DNA from: Acidobacteriota bacterium
Lineage (GTDB): Bacteria > Acidobacteriota > Thermoanaerobaculia > Thermoanaerobaculales > Sulfomarinibacteraceae
Direction of reading: 5' to 3'
DNA length: 33,394 nt
NCBI GenBank assembly: GCA_024641545.1
Contig: JAHECW010000040.1
Location: 1,578-34,971 of the forward strand
Shown: positions 1-8,506 of the stretch, in pieces
Numbering within the stretch: position 1 is the stretch's first letter
Layout of the letters: each line of letters starts with the position of its first letter
Translations under genes and position numbers: made by a program
Notes under the pieces: generated by a model
Databases searched by the model: none
What the model was told of the DNA's origin: nothing
Seen by the model: only the letters and a program-made list of their open reading frames with translations

Positions 1-105
1 GAGATCTACGAGAGATCCCAATCCCGGTTTCCTCCGGTGGACACCGAGCAACCACGCCGGGTGGGCGAACAACGAGTGGCTGCCTGGTAATTCGTCTATT
101 CTAAA

Positions 106-191
106 TGGTGCCGGAGGCGGGAGTCGAACCCGCATGGGCATACACCCAGGGGATTTTAAGTCCCCGGCGTCTACCATTCCGCCACTCCGGC
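106..191 (-). tRNA. tRNA-Leu (anticodon UAA)
   Basis: Read on the minus strand, this is a class II (long variable arm) tRNA. The acceptor arms GCCGGAG (185-191) and CTCCGGC (110-116) pair perfectly, the T-loop reads GGTTCGACTCC, and the 3' CCA is encoded (106-108). The anticodon loop CTTAAAA gives UAA, with stem GGGGA/TCCCC, and the variable arm fits leucine. A TATGAT hexamer at 203-208, 11 nt upstream of the mature 5' end, is a plausible -10 element. Nothing else is recognised between base 1 and 105. Confidence 0.96.
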
Positions 192-304
192 AGGGTGGGA
201 CCATCATAGCCCGCCACCGGGCTCGGGTTCGAGTCGAGACGGATTCTCGAAGCGTGAACATCCGCGAAACAGGCGCGTAGTTCTCTTCAAGGACGGAGGA
301 CGCC

Positions 305-1882
305 ATGAAGCCCTTGAGCGCGTTTGTGATGTCGCTGCTGGTTCTCGGTGGTGCGGGCCCCGCGGTCTCGAGCGACACCGCGGCCGAGACGAGGCAGGGG
401 CCCGCCTCGAGGGTCGCCACCTTCGTGCCCGGACCCCCCGTGTGGCTTCCCGCAGAATTGCGACTAATACCGGTGGTCAAGTCCACGAGTCTCGAGGATG
501 TGGTCGATCAGTGCGTCCTGGACGCCATGGCCGCCGCGGACACCCCGGGCGCGTCGGTGGCGGTCATCGTCGATGGTGAGCTGGTGGTCGAGAAGGGATA
601 TGGCGTCAAACGTCGCGGCGGCGGCGCCGCGGTCAACGCCCAAACCCAGTTCCGCATCGGGTCGGTGACCAAGATGCTGACCGCCGCGGCGGTGATGCAG
701 CAGGTGGAGGCCGGCACGGTCTTCCTTGACGACCGGGTGACCCGCCATGTTCCCGAGGCCGAGTTTCTCGGTCAGTGGCCCGCTCAAGCCATGACCGTGG
801 AGCACCTCCTGACCCACGCCACCGGGATCCCGGATCTGATCTTTAACGCGAACGGTGCAACCGGTCCGGACGCGCTCGCCGACTGGGCGCTCTCGCTCAA
901 CGGCGTCGCGCTGCACGCTCCTCCGGGCGCTTTCTGGAACTACTCGAACCCGAACTTCAATCTCGCCGGCCTGGTCGTCGAGCGGGCGAGCGGGATCGAC
1001 TACCGCTCGTACATGAAGACCCGGGTCTTCGGCCCGGCCGGGATGAGCCGAACGACCTTCGACACGACCGAGGTCGCCGACGGCGGCAACTTCGCCTACG
1101 GTCATTTGCCGGATGGTGACGGCGGTGAAACGATCTACGCACCCGACGACTACGACAACGGCGTCTATGCCCCTGCCGGCTATGCCTTCTCCACTGCGGG
1201 CGATCTCGCACGCTGGGCGCTGCTGCTCTCCGACGGCGGGGGCGGCGTGCTGTCGGCCGAATCCGCAGCGGCGATGCAGGCGATTCAGCAGAACATGGAT
1301 ACCATCCCCGGCAACGGCTACGGCTACGGGATCTTCGTCGAACCCTTCTACGATCTGACCCTCCGCCAGCACGGCGGCAATATCTGGGGCTGGGGAACTT
1401 TCCTGCTGTGGCATCCGCAACGCCGGTTTGCCGTCGCGGTGCTTGCCAACACCTTCCAGTCGCTCCCCGGCGCCGCCTACTGCATCGCGGATGCGGTGCT
1501 CGAGCCCGACCATGCGGCGGCGCAGAGGTACCCGTTGGATCCCGATCGCCTGGAGATCTTCGAGGGCAACTACGATCTCAGCCTCCGATCCAGCAGCAGG
1601 CCCAACCTCTATCCGGTGAGCGGCGAGGTCTGGGTCGAGGACGGCGGCCGCCTCCTACTCCACCTCTGGGATCCGAACTCGGCGTGGAGCCAGGTCTGGA
1701 TCCTCGACCACGCGGCGCTCGATGTCTTCGTGGTCGATATCGAAGGCGACGGGATCTACGACCTCGACCTCAGCTTTCTCACCAGCGGCGGAACGCCGGA
1801 GCGCGTGCGTTGGATGCGGATGCGCCCCGCGGTGGGAAATTCGCAGGTTGTCCCGAGGGAAAGCAGACGGGTGACTCCCTGA
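305..1882 (+). CDS. Exported serine hydrolase, beta-lactamase/class C PBP-like
   Basis: A 525-residue member of the serine beta-lactamase-like family (class C beta-lactamase, D-aminopeptidase and esterase EstB relatives). An N-terminal signal peptide (about residues 1-22) implies export. The three active-site elements are present: S120-V-T-K123 (SxxK), Y213-S-N215 (YxN) and H356-G-G358 (the KTG equivalent, as in many peptidase S12/esterase members). About 120 residues follow the hydrolase domain and look like the small beta-rich C-terminal domain found in this family. The ATG is supported by GGAGG about 6 nt upstream. The substrate cannot be told from sequence; hydrolysis of a peptide, D-amino acid amide or ester is possible. 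It looks monocistronic, followed by 288 bp without a gene. Confidence 0.88.
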   Translation: MKPLSAFVMSLLVLGGAGPAVSSDTAAETRQGPASRVATFVPGPPVWLPAELRLIPVVKSTSLEDVVDQCVLDAMAAADTPGASVAVIVDGELVVEKGYGVKRRGGGAAVNAQTQFRIGSVTKMLTAAAVMQQVEAGTVFLDDRVTRHVPEAEFLGQWPAQAMTVEHLLTHATGIPDLIFNANGATGPDALADWALSLNGVALHAPPGAFWNYSNPNFNLAGLVVERASGIDYRSYMKTRVFGPAGMSRTTFDTTEVADGGNFAYGHLPDGDGGETIYAPDDYDNGVYAPAGYAFSTAGDLARWALLLSDGGGGVLSAESAAAMQAIQQNMDTIPGNGYGYGIFVEPFYDLTLRQHGGNIWGWGTFLLWHPQRRFAVAVLANTFQSLPGAAYCIADAVLEPDHAAAQRYPLDPDRLEIFEGNYDLSLRSSSRPNLYPVSGEVWVEDGGRLLLHLWDPNSAWSQVWILDHAALDVFVVDIEGDGIYDLDLSFLTSGGTPERVRWMRMRPAVGNSQVVPRESRRVTP

Positions 1883-2170
1883 ACCCGGGAAGCCGGGAAA
1901 CCGGATTCAGGAAATTCGAGTTCTCTGCCGGCACGCGCTCATGAAGATGACCCGAATCGGTAGGGTTTTCGCTTGAGCGACGATCGTCTCGCCTGCCGAA
2001 GCTTTCGATCGCGGTCTGGTGCGCCCCCCTCCAGCTGGGCGTCCGAACAACCCGCAAAACCACCGACGCCGACCTGGGGGTCGGCGCGACAACGCGGCGA
2101 TGGATTCAAGATTGCGGGACCTGCGTGAGACCCGTTTGACAGGAGAAGGCGATGTCGCCATGCTCAGCCG
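1883..2170. other. Intergenic stretch with a hairpin
   Basis: No credible gene is seen. A small inverted repeat (CCCGG/CCGGG, 1884-1897) follows the serine hydrolase stop, and a perfect 8-bp stem CGCCGACC/GGTCGGCG with loop TGGG lies at 2067-2086. Neither has a T-run, so a terminator role is unproven. AGGAGAAGG at 2141-2149 is the only Shine-Dalgarno-like sequence before the next gene. Confidence 0.5.
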
Positions 2171-3541
2171 ATGAACCCCTCCGCCGAGGTCGTGATCTGC
2201 GGCGCCGGCATCGCCGGGATCTCGCTCGCCCATGAGCTGGCCCGGGTGCACGGCATGCGGCGGGTGGTCCTCATCGACGAGCGCCCGCCGCTGACCCTGA
2301 CCTCGGACAAGTCGTCGGAGGCCTACCGCAACTGGTGGCCCGGCCCGGACGACGCGATGATCCGGCTGATGAACCGCTCCATCGATCTCCTCGAGGACCT
2401 GTCCCGGGCCTCGGGAAATCGCTTTCTCATGAATCGCCGGGGCTATCTCTGGTGCACCGCCGATCCCATCCGCGCCGAGGATTACCGCGAGCACGGGCTC
2501 AAGGCGGCGGCCGAGGGCGCCGGGGAGCTGCGGATCCACACCGGCAGGATGAGCGACCCCGATTACCGGCCGCACACGGCGCACGGCTGGGTGGACCAGC
2601 CCGAGGGCGCCGACCTCATCCTCGAGGACATGCTGCTGCAGCAGGCGTTCCCCTGGCTCGGGCGCGAGGTCTTCGCCGCCCTCCACACCCGCCGCTGCGG
2701 TTGGCTGTCGGGACAGCAGCTCGGGATGGAGCTCCTCGAGCGGGCGCGCGCCGCGGGCGTCGAGCTCATCGAGGGGCGGGTCGAGGCGGTGGAAACCGCC
2801 GGCGGCAGGGTCGCGGGTGTGCGGATCAGCGGCAGGAGCGGCAATCGCGCCTTTGCAACGGGCCGTTTCGTCAACGCCGCCGGGCCCATGCTCGCTCCGG
2901 TCGCGCGGTTGCTCGGCATCGAGCTCCCGGTCTTCTCGGAGCTCCACCTCAAGACGAGCTTCGAGGACCACCTGGGGGTCGTGCCCCGCGATCTCCCGCT
3001 CTTGATCTGGGACGACCCGCAGCGTCTCGACTGGACACCCGAGGAGCGAGCAGCGCTCGCCGAGAGCGCGGCCACCCGCCGGTTGACCGAGACCCTGCCC
3101 GCGGGGGCTCACATGCGGCCCGAGGGCCGGCGTCACGTGCTGCTGCTCTGGCCGTACCACACCGCTGCGGCGCCCGAGACGTTCCCGTTGGCGATCCCTG
3201 ACGAGTACACCGAGATCTGCCTCCGGGGCCTGACTCGGGTGCTCCCGGGTCTCGAGGCCTATCTCGACCGGCTCCCCAAACCCTACGTCGACGGCGGCTA
3301 CTACACCAGGACCCGCGAAAACCGGCCGCTGGCCTGCCCGCTGCCGGTCGAGGGCGCCTTTGTCCACGGCGCGCTGTCGGGCTTCGGGCTCATGGCCTCG
3401 GCGGCGACCGCGGAGCTCTGCGCGGCGCACATCACCGGCGGGGCTCTGCCCGACCACGCTCCCGCCTTCGATCTCACGCGCTACGACGACCCAGCGTATC
3501 TCACGCGGCTCGAGGCCTGGGGCGAGGACGGGCAGCTGTGA
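2171..3541 (+). CDS. FAD-dependent oxidoreductase, DAO (glycine/D-amino acid oxidase) family
   Basis: A 456-residue flavoprotein. The N-terminal Rossmann motif GAGIAG (11-16), followed by the acidic residue ending the second strand (E37), binds the FAD ADP moiety. The C-terminal segment HGALSGFGLMASAATAELCA resembles the second FAD-binding segment of the DAO family (glycine oxidase, sarcosine oxidase, D-amino acid dehydrogenase). No signal peptide is seen, so it is probably cytoplasmic. The substrate is unknown but is likely an amine or amino acid by family. The start is the only in-frame ATG before the Rossmann motif; the best Shine-Dalgarno (AGGAGAAGG) lies an unusually long 21 nt upstream. 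ATGs at 2152 and 2160 are in other frames. No neighbouring gene suggests a pathway. Confidence 0.85.
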   Translation: MNPSAEVVICGAGIAGISLAHELARVHGMRRVVLIDERPPLTLTSDKSSEAYRNWWPGPDDAMIRLMNRSIDLLEDLSRASGNRFLMNRRGYLWCTADPIRAEDYREHGLKAAAEGAGELRIHTGRMSDPDYRPHTAHGWVDQPEGADLILEDMLLQQAFPWLGREVFAALHTRRCGWLSGQQLGMELLERARAAGVELIEGRVEAVETAGGRVAGVRISGRSGNRAFATGRFVNAAGPMLAPVARLLGIELPVFSELHLKTSFEDHLGVVPRDLPLLIWDDPQRLDWTPEERAALAESAATRRLTETLPAGAHMRPEGRRHVLLLWPYHTAAAPETFPLAIPDEYTEICLRGLTRVLPGLEAYLDRLPKPYVDGGYYTRTRENRPLACPLPVEGAFVHGALSGFGLMASAATAELCAAHITGGALPDHAPAFDLTRYDDPAYLTRLEAWGEDGQL

Positions 3542-3671
3542 CTCCGGCGAGCTGACCGGGCCGGCCGAGAACGTCGTCGCGAGATCCCCACAAAAACACC
3601 ACCTTTCCCCCACGACACTGCGCCCGCCGGGAACCACATTGTGGGAATCCAACGGAAAGGGGACGCAGACG

Positions 3672-4208
3672 ATGAAAGCGGCAAACAGGGTCGTGTTGAC
3701 GGCGGTTGTGATGACCGTGTTCTGGACGGGAACCGGCGTCGCCCAGGAAACAGCGGGCCAACCCGGTCGGAGATGGTGCGGCCCGGTCGGGACCTGGTTC
3801 GGCTCCAACGAGACCTTCGGCATCGAGTACGTGGTGACGATCGCACACATCGGCGGCGGCTGCTACTCGGTCGTGGCCGAGGGTGTTGAGGTCGCGCCTC
3901 CGTGGGAGCGCTCGACGCCGTGGCGGGGCGTGATCCACAAGACCGGCCGCGACACCTACCGATGGCAGCAGATCGCCTACGCGGGGCCGAGCCAGCTCAC
4001 CGATCCGGGTGAAGGCGTCCCCGACATCGCCGGGATTCGCGGTGAAATGACGATGTTGGACTGTGATCACTTCGAGGTCGACTTCGGACCGACCGCGCTC
4101 TACGCCTGGGGTCAGACCCCGTTCGAGGACATTCCCACGGCGACCTGGCCCCCTTCGATTGCGACCTACACCCGGGTTCCCTTCGACTGCGGGTCCGAAA
4201 CCGAGTGA
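3672..4208 (+). CDS. Small secreted protein of unknown function
   Basis: A 178-residue protein that I do not recognise. The chosen ATG follows a purine-rich GGAAAGGGG and opens a clear signal peptide (MKAANRVVLTAVVMTVFWTG, cleavage probably after the VAQ near residue 26). The frame continues upstream to 3360 but overlaps the preceding gene and encodes unlikely protein, so the shorter version is preferred. The mature part is about 150 residues, with four cysteines that could form two disulfides, many aromatic residues and beta-strand-like alternation. It is probably periplasmic or extracellular. No lipobox or membrane anchor is seen. The 189 bp downstream show no gene. Confidence 0.7.
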   Translation: MKAANRVVLTAVVMTVFWTGTGVAQETAGQPGRRWCGPVGTWFGSNETFGIEYVVTIAHIGGGCYSVVAEGVEVAPPWERSTPWRGVIHKTGRDTYRWQQIAYAGPSQLTDPGEGVPDIAGIRGEMTMLDCDHFEVDFGPTALYAWGQTPFEDIPTATWPPSIATYTRVPFDCGSETE

Positions 4209-4397
4209 TCACCGGCGCTCGACGGCCCGGACCGGCGGGCGCGCACTCGGTCTCAAGCCCGCTCTTCGCGATCGGAGCGGGGTCAGGGAGTCGGGGTCGG
4301 AGCTGATCCCACCAAACACCGGCTACGGCCGGCGGTTAGGCGCCGGGGCCTCGTGTGGGCCGGTCGGGAACCGGCTGGAGCATCGCTCGAGCCCCGG

Positions 4398-5192
4398 TCA
4401 TCCGGTCTCGGCCCGGCGCCTGGATGAGTTCTCCGGGGTGTCCGAGGTGCGGGTCGGCTCGACGGAGAGCCAACGGTAGATCATCGTGGTCGGACCGATG
4501 CCGACGGTGTCTCCCGAAAAGAGCCGGTGAGGTTGATCGATGACCCGGCTGTTGACCGTGGTTCCGTTCTTGCTCCCGAGGTCTTCGATCACGGCCTCGC
4601 TCGCCGCGACCGTCACCCTGGCGTGCCGCCTCGAGACCTCCGATACGAGAAACTGGATGTCCGCCTCCTGGCCGCGCCCGAAGACGATCGTCGGTTCGAT
4701 CAACGGGATCTCCTGGTCGCCGAGACAGAGCACGTGGTCGCTGAACGTCGACCCGGCGCGACTCCCGAGCTGCACCTTCTCGCCGACGATGACGGCGAGG
4801 GGTTCGCGGCCCAGGTCCGACCCTCGGTCGGTGGGCTCGTTCCGCGGCCCACCCCCGGTCTTAGCGATCAGGCGGTAACCCCGTTTCGGAATCGTCTCGA
4901 TGAATCGCGGCGCGCGGGCATCATCGGCCAGCGCCCTTCGCAGATCGGCCACGGCGTGGGTCAGGGTCGAGTCGGTGATGAACTCGGTGGACCAGACACG
5001 GTCGACGAGCACCCGGCGCGGGACGACCTCGCCGGCGTGGTCCGCAAGACACAGAAGCACTTCCATGGCCTTCGGCTCGAGGTGGACCGTAGTGCGGCCG
5101 TTGGTGACCCGGTTGAGCTGCGGTTCCACGAGCCAATCCTCGAGGCTGAAGGCGCCCACGGCCGCGCTCCGATTGATTGTCTCTGCGAACAT
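4398..5192 (-). CDS. Winged-helix transcriptional regulator fused to an FHA domain
   Basis: A 264-residue protein. Residues about 15-110 form an OmpR/PhoB-type winged-helix DNA-binding domain (Trans_reg_C), including the recognition-helix region STLTHAVADLRRAL and the wing ending in IPKRGYRLIA. Residues about 155-240 are an FHA domain with the usual phosphothreonine-binding landmarks: FGRG (171-174), S187-R-R-H190 and GSKNGT (206-211). There is no receiver domain and no membrane segment, so it is a soluble DNA-binding protein likely controlled by binding a phosphothreonine partner. That input is inferred from the family; no Ser/Thr kinase lies in the window. The start is set by a promoter whose -10 (TATAAT) is only 7 nt before the ATG, with no Shine-Dalgarno. 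It sits downstream of, and in the same orientation as, the C25-like peptidase gene. Confidence 0.9.
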   Translation of the reverse strand: MFAETINRSAAVGAFSLEDWLVEPQLNRVTNGRTTVHLEPKAMEVLLCLADHAGEVVPRRVLVDRVWSTEFITDSTLTHAVADLRRALADDARAPRFIETIPKRGYRLIAKTGGGPRNEPTDRGSDLGREPLAVIVGEKVQLGSRAGSTFSDHVLCLGDQEIPLIEPTIVFGRGQEADIQFLVSEVSRRHARVTVAASEAVIEDLGSKNGTTVNSRVIDQPHRLFSGDTVGIGPTTMIYRWLSVEPTRTSDTPENSSRRRAETG

Positions 5193-5199
5193 TGTGTTA

Positions 5200-5230
5200 A
5201 TTATACGCGTAAATGTACTTATGTGTTCAA
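5200..5230 (-). promoter_or_regulatory. Sigma-70-type promoter of the FHA regulator, leaderless configuration
   Basis: On the minus strand, a perfect TATAAT (5200-5205) follows TTGAAC (5225-5230) with a 19-nt spacer. Only seven bases (TAACACA) separate the -10 from the ATG (5190-5192), so transcription should begin at or next to the A of the start codon. The palindrome TACGCGTA (5204-5211) overlaps the upstream edge of the -10 and could be an operator. The AT-rich patch stands out from the surrounding GC-rich DNA. Confidence 0.75.
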
Positions 5231-5235
5231 GACCT

Positions 5236-6972
5236 CTATCGAAGATCGACGTTCATCGGGGTGAGGGGGTCACCGATCCAGGAAAGGACGCCGAAGGCGT
5301 TGAACCGATCGCTCTCCGGTTCGCCGGTGGGTTGGGCCAGACCCTTCGGCGCCAGTCCGCCATCGCGATAGACGGCGACGCTGGCGGCGGCCCAGCGACG
5401 GACGAGCTCTCCGACGGTGACGTCGGGCCGGACCGCGTCGGACCACCAGGAAGGATCGCCGGACCCGGCGGCGAGGATCTCGACCGCCATCAGCGAACCG
5501 TAGGCGAGCCGGCTCTGGAGGCCGACGAGCAGGGTCTGGTCCGCGATCCAGTCGTCCATGTCGGGCTTGCCGGTCGAACATGCGTGGACGAACCAGAAGG
5601 CCGGCCGACCCGTCGATTTCCGATTCATGAGGTGGCGACCTGAGAGCGACTCGTTGAACGGGTTCCCATCCGGGCTGAGGAAATCGGGGTGACCGTGGCC
5701 GTGGACAACCACCACATCGGATCGGTCGGCACGGTCGAAGAAGGCGCCTCGGTCGAGGCGGAAGCCGGGATCGTAGGGATCGGGACCCATGGTGCTCCAG
5801 CTCTGCTGCGGGAACGCGTCTCGCCACCGGGCGGCCGTGTCGTCGCGGAGACCCCCCCGCGGTCCGAGGAGGTCGAGAACGACGCCGTCGGTGGCTGCGG
5901 CGAATGCGCCGTTCTCGCGCCAGATTCCGACGACGCTCTGGATGGCGAGCAGGTCCCGAACCGGGCTCATGAGCCGCCCCACCGGGACGTCGGGCTCGCC
6001 CCACGGATCACCGTCGAGGTTGGCGTACTCGAGATCGGCGGAGTACTCGAAGACCCCGTTGTCGCAGCCGGCGCACGGGTTCGGATTGTCCCGCGGGAAA
6101 CGGAAGGGGATCTGGTGCCAGTCGCCGGCGATGACGAGGGCTTCGGGCATCTCGCCATCGAGGAGCCGGGGCAGTGCGCCGCGGATCCGGTCGCGGACCG
6201 CCTCGACCGCCGCGACCTCGCTCGCGGCGTCGTAGATGGTGTAGGGCGGGACCGCGACCTCGAGGATGACGGCGTCGCGTTGGAAGGCCCAGAGAATGTA
6301 CTCGGGCAGGAGCTCGCCGGCCCGAACAACCATCACCACCGGCCGCCGGGAGAGCTGGTTGGCGTAGGCGACGGCCTCCTCCGGGGTCGGGAGGTAGACG
6401 TCGAGGCCCTCGACCTGCGCCGGCTGACCGCCGACGCCGACAAAAACCGAGGGGCGGCCCGCGGCGGGCATCTCCGCGGTGAGCACACCGTCGAGCCGCA
6501 TGGCGATGAGGGCGGCGATGGGGTCGAAAGAAGCATCGGCCGAGTACACCGACGGGCCGTGGGAAGGGTCGAGACCGGCCACCCGATCGGGGCTCGTCCA
6601 CCGGTCGACATCGAAGATCGTCCCGGCCTGCGACACCCAGACGCTGTCGCCCTGAGGCAGCGACCGGAGGAGGTGCTGGAGACTCGCCGTCCACCGGGGA
6701 TTCTCTCCTCCGTGGAGAACGACGGGCTGGAAGCCCCCGCTCGCGGTCACGTGAACCAGGGTCTGCCACACGGCGAGCTCCTCCATGGTGCGGTCGATGA
6801 CCCAGACGGTCGCAAACGGCCGGTCGGGAGTCACCGCCTGGCCGCCGTGCCGGACCTGCGCCGCTGCCGGGATCGAGATCGCCAGCGCACACGCCATGGC
6901 GAGGGTCCTCGTCCAGGACTGTCGAGAAGTTGCGTTCTGCCGGGCCGCGGGTTGAGATGTTTGTTTGTCCAT
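5236..6972 (-). CDS. Exported C25 (gingipain)-like cysteine peptidase
   Basis: A 578-residue protein with a long, basic n-region and a hydrophobic signal core (about residues 22-38, ending AAAQ), so it is probably exported. The second half matches the peptidase C25 caspase-like layout: a strand followed by AGDWHQIPFRF (282-292), then DLEYANLDGD and PDVPVGRL (313-334), a His in HGHGH (424-428) preceded by hydrophobic DVVVV, and a Cys in FVHACSTG (C465) after a hydrophobic strand. These are the expected catalytic His and Cys. The end reads FGVLSWIGDPLTP, resembling the closing 'GDP' segment of C25 proteins. No type IX secretion C-terminal domain is evident. The substrate is unknown. Only 43 bp separate it from the downstream FHA regulator, but that gene has its own promoter. 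The start ATG lacks a good Shine-Dalgarno, so a start nearer M26 is possible. Confidence 0.75.
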   Translation of the reverse strand: MDKQTSQPAARQNATSRQSWTRTLAMACALAISIPAAAQVRHGGQAVTPDRPFATVWVIDRTMEELAVWQTLVHVTASGGFQPVVLHGGENPRWTASLQHLLRSLPQGDSVWVSQAGTIFDVDRWTSPDRVAGLDPSHGPSVYSADASFDPIAALIAMRLDGVLTAEMPAAGRPSVFVGVGGQPAQVEGLDVYLPTPEEAVAYANQLSRRPVVMVVRAGELLPEYILWAFQRDAVILEVAVPPYTIYDAASEVAAVEAVRDRIRGALPRLLDGEMPEALVIAGDWHQIPFRFPRDNPNPCAGCDNGVFEYSADLEYANLDGDPWGEPDVPVGRLMSPVRDLLAIQSVVGIWRENGAFAAATDGVVLDLLGPRGGLRDDTAARWRDAFPQQSWSTMGPDPYDPGFRLDRGAFFDRADRSDVVVVHGHGHPDFLSPDGNPFNESLSGRHLMNRKSTGRPAFWFVHACSTGKPDMDDWIADQTLLVGLQSRLAYGSLMAVEILAAGSGDPSWWSDAVRPDVTVGELVRRWAAASVAVYRDGGLAPKGLAQPTGEPESDRFNAFGVLSWIGDPLTPMNVDLR

Positions 6973-7212
6973 GCACCCACAGTCGGGCGCGGACCGATCT
7001 AAGTAATGAGATAAAGGTGGTTAAGGTGTGAGGAAGATGTGGGATTCCTGTGGTAGCGCCGGGAGCCCGCCCGATGCCGCCTCCGTCAGCGGCGGTGGCC
7101 GCGCCTCGGGGTGTTCTCAACGCAGGCGGTGTTGTGGGCGCCGTCGCCCGGGAGACCGACCTCGTCTCGAGATGGACTCGGGTTGGTCCGATACCCGGTG
7201 CGCGGCGTCGAC

Positions 7213-8214
7213 TCAGTCCGCGGTCGCGACCTGCGCTCTCAGCCGGTCGATCGCCCCGGCGGAGACCCACCAGATGTTGTCGCGGCCGTTGGCCGGGCCG
7301 GTCATGATCCCCTCGAGCTCGGCATAGGTGGTCGGCTCGGTTTCGTTCTCGGGAACCCGGCTCGAGGTGAAGAAGAAGACGGAGCCGTCGGGGGACAGGG
7401 CCGGGCAGTAGTCGAGGGCGGCCGAGTTGATCGGCTCGCCCATGTTGACCGCGGGGAGAAACTCGCCGCCGGGCCCGCGGAAGGCGATGTGCAGGTCGCC
7501 GCCGCCGACGTCGCCCTCGCGCATCGACCCGAAGATGAGCCACGACCCGTCGGGGGCGACGAGCGAGTTGAACTCGGGGCCGGGAGAGTTGACGGCGGGA
7601 CCGAGGTTCTCGGGCCCGGCCCAGCCGGCGCCGGTCCATGCGGCGCGCCAGATGTCCTCGCCGCCGAGGCCGCCGGGGCGGTCGGAGGTGAAATAGAGAT
7701 CGCCGGTGGTGGTGAGCGACGGGTAGAACTCCTTGTGCTCGTCGTTGACCGGTGCGGGCAGGATCTCGGGTTCGCCCCACCCGGCGTCGGTCCGGGGCGC
7801 CCGCCAGATGTCCCACTCGCCGGGCTCGGTCTCGCCGGGCGCCGGTCTCTTGGAAATGAAGTAGAGCCAGGCGCCGTCGTGGGTGATAAAGGGCTCGAGC
7901 TCGGAGAACTCGCCCGAAAAGGACGCGAACTCGGAATCCGACCACCCACCGGGAGCTTCGCTCCGACTCAGGATGGTGCCGCGCTGGCGTTCGAAAACCG
8001 AGTAGAAGAGTTGCTTCCCGTCGGGGGTCCAGGCGGTGTCTCGCTCGGCCAGCGCGGTGGCGAGGAAAAGCTCGGGGGTAGTTCCTGGGGGCTGCATACC
8101 GAGGAAGGGGCCGGTGACCGGAAGCGGCGCGTCGACGGTTTCGGTCTCTTCTTTGCAGGTACAACCGATCATCAGGAGCACCACGGTCAGAACGAGAGCA
8201 ACGGCTGAACGCAT
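7213..8214 (-). CDS. PD40/TolB-like beta-propeller lipoprotein
   Basis: A 333-residue lipoprotein. The signal sequence ends in the lipobox MIGC (C18). The body contains repeated PD40-type motifs: DTAWTPDGKQLFYS, EPFITHDGAWLYFIS, YPSLTTTGDLYFTSDRPGG, NSLVAPDGSWLIFGS and CPALSPDGSVFFFTSSR, each alternating with a 'DIWRA...GW..P' linker. Such repeats build a beta-propeller, as in TolB or in OmpA-associated PD40 proteins; binding a protein or polymer partner is likely, enzymatic activity is not. GGAGG precedes the ATG at good distance. The gene stands alone: 240 bp (6973-7212) without a recognisable gene lie between it and the C25-like gene, and 292 bp separate it from the EF-G gene. Confidence 0.85.
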   Translation of the reverse strand: MRSAVALVLTVVLLMIGCTCKEETETVDAPLPVTGPFLGMQPPGTTPELFLATALAERDTAWTPDGKQLFYSVFERQRGTILSRSEAPGGWSDSEFASFSGEFSELEPFITHDGAWLYFISKRPAPGETEPGEWDIWRAPRTDAGWGEPEILPAPVNDEHKEFYPSLTTTGDLYFTSDRPGGLGGEDIWRAAWTGAGWAGPENLGPAVNSPGPEFNSLVAPDGSWLIFGSMREGDVGGGDLHIAFRGPGGEFLPAVNMGEPINSAALDYCPALSPDGSVFFFTSSRVPENETEPTTYAELEGIMTGPANGRDNIWWVSAGAIDRLRAQVATAD

Positions 8215-8359
8215 GGGGGAACCTCCATTGATGAATGCTACGCGAGTCGGAGGGTCGGGTTTCGACGAAGTTCGGCCTGAGTTCCAAACGAACGATGGCC
8301 TCTTTGCAGCGCCGACATCTCATCGGCGATGGTCCTCTGTCGCTGCAGGTTCGTTCCAT

Positions 8360-8378
8360 CGCCGGCGGGACGCCGGCG
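8360..8378. repeat. REP-like tandem palindrome
   Basis: Two copies of the self-complementary octamer CGCCGGCG (8360-8367 and 8371-8378) flank GGA, forming a very GC-rich hairpin between the PD40 lipoprotein promoter region and the EF-G terminator. Only this copy is seen in the window. It looks like a repetitive extragenic palindrome, but dispersal through the genome cannot be judged here. Confidence 0.45.
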
Positions 8379-8443
8379 CTACAACGGTTCCTCGGTTCCT
8401 GGGAGCGCCTGTTCCGGGCAGGTCTAAGCCTTCCCAAAAATCC

Positions 8444-8483
8444 GAAACGAAAGGCCCGGCGTCAAACCGGGCCGATTCGTTTC
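8444..8483 (-). terminator. Intrinsic terminator of the EF-G operon
   Basis: It lies 23 bp beyond the EF-G stop codon. The core stem is GGCCCGG (8453-8459) with CCGGGCC (8467-8473) around a 7-nt loop. It extends through GAAACGAA (8444-8451) pairing with TTCGTTTC (8476-8483), broken by a small bulge. On the minus strand the core is followed by TTTCGTTTCGGATTTTT, giving a T-rich tail. Confidence 0.8.
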
Positions 8484-8506
8484 GCCGCAATTCGTCTGAC
8501 GAATTG

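Noticed and set aside
1907-3850. Long minus-strand open frame (647 codons) opposite the FAD oxidoreductase
   Set aside because: Composition is Arg/Gly/Pro/Val-rich without any domain; it mirrors the GC3 bias of the plus-strand gene, which has clear FAD motifs.
4209-4397. Short frames between the small secreted protein and the FHA gene
   Set aside because: No start signal or domain; likely untranslated convergent spacer.
6008-8437. Long minus-strand open frame (809 codons) covering the C25-like and PD40 genes in another frame
   Set aside because: Arg-rich low-complexity translation, no start signal, and overlaps two well-supported genes in the same direction.
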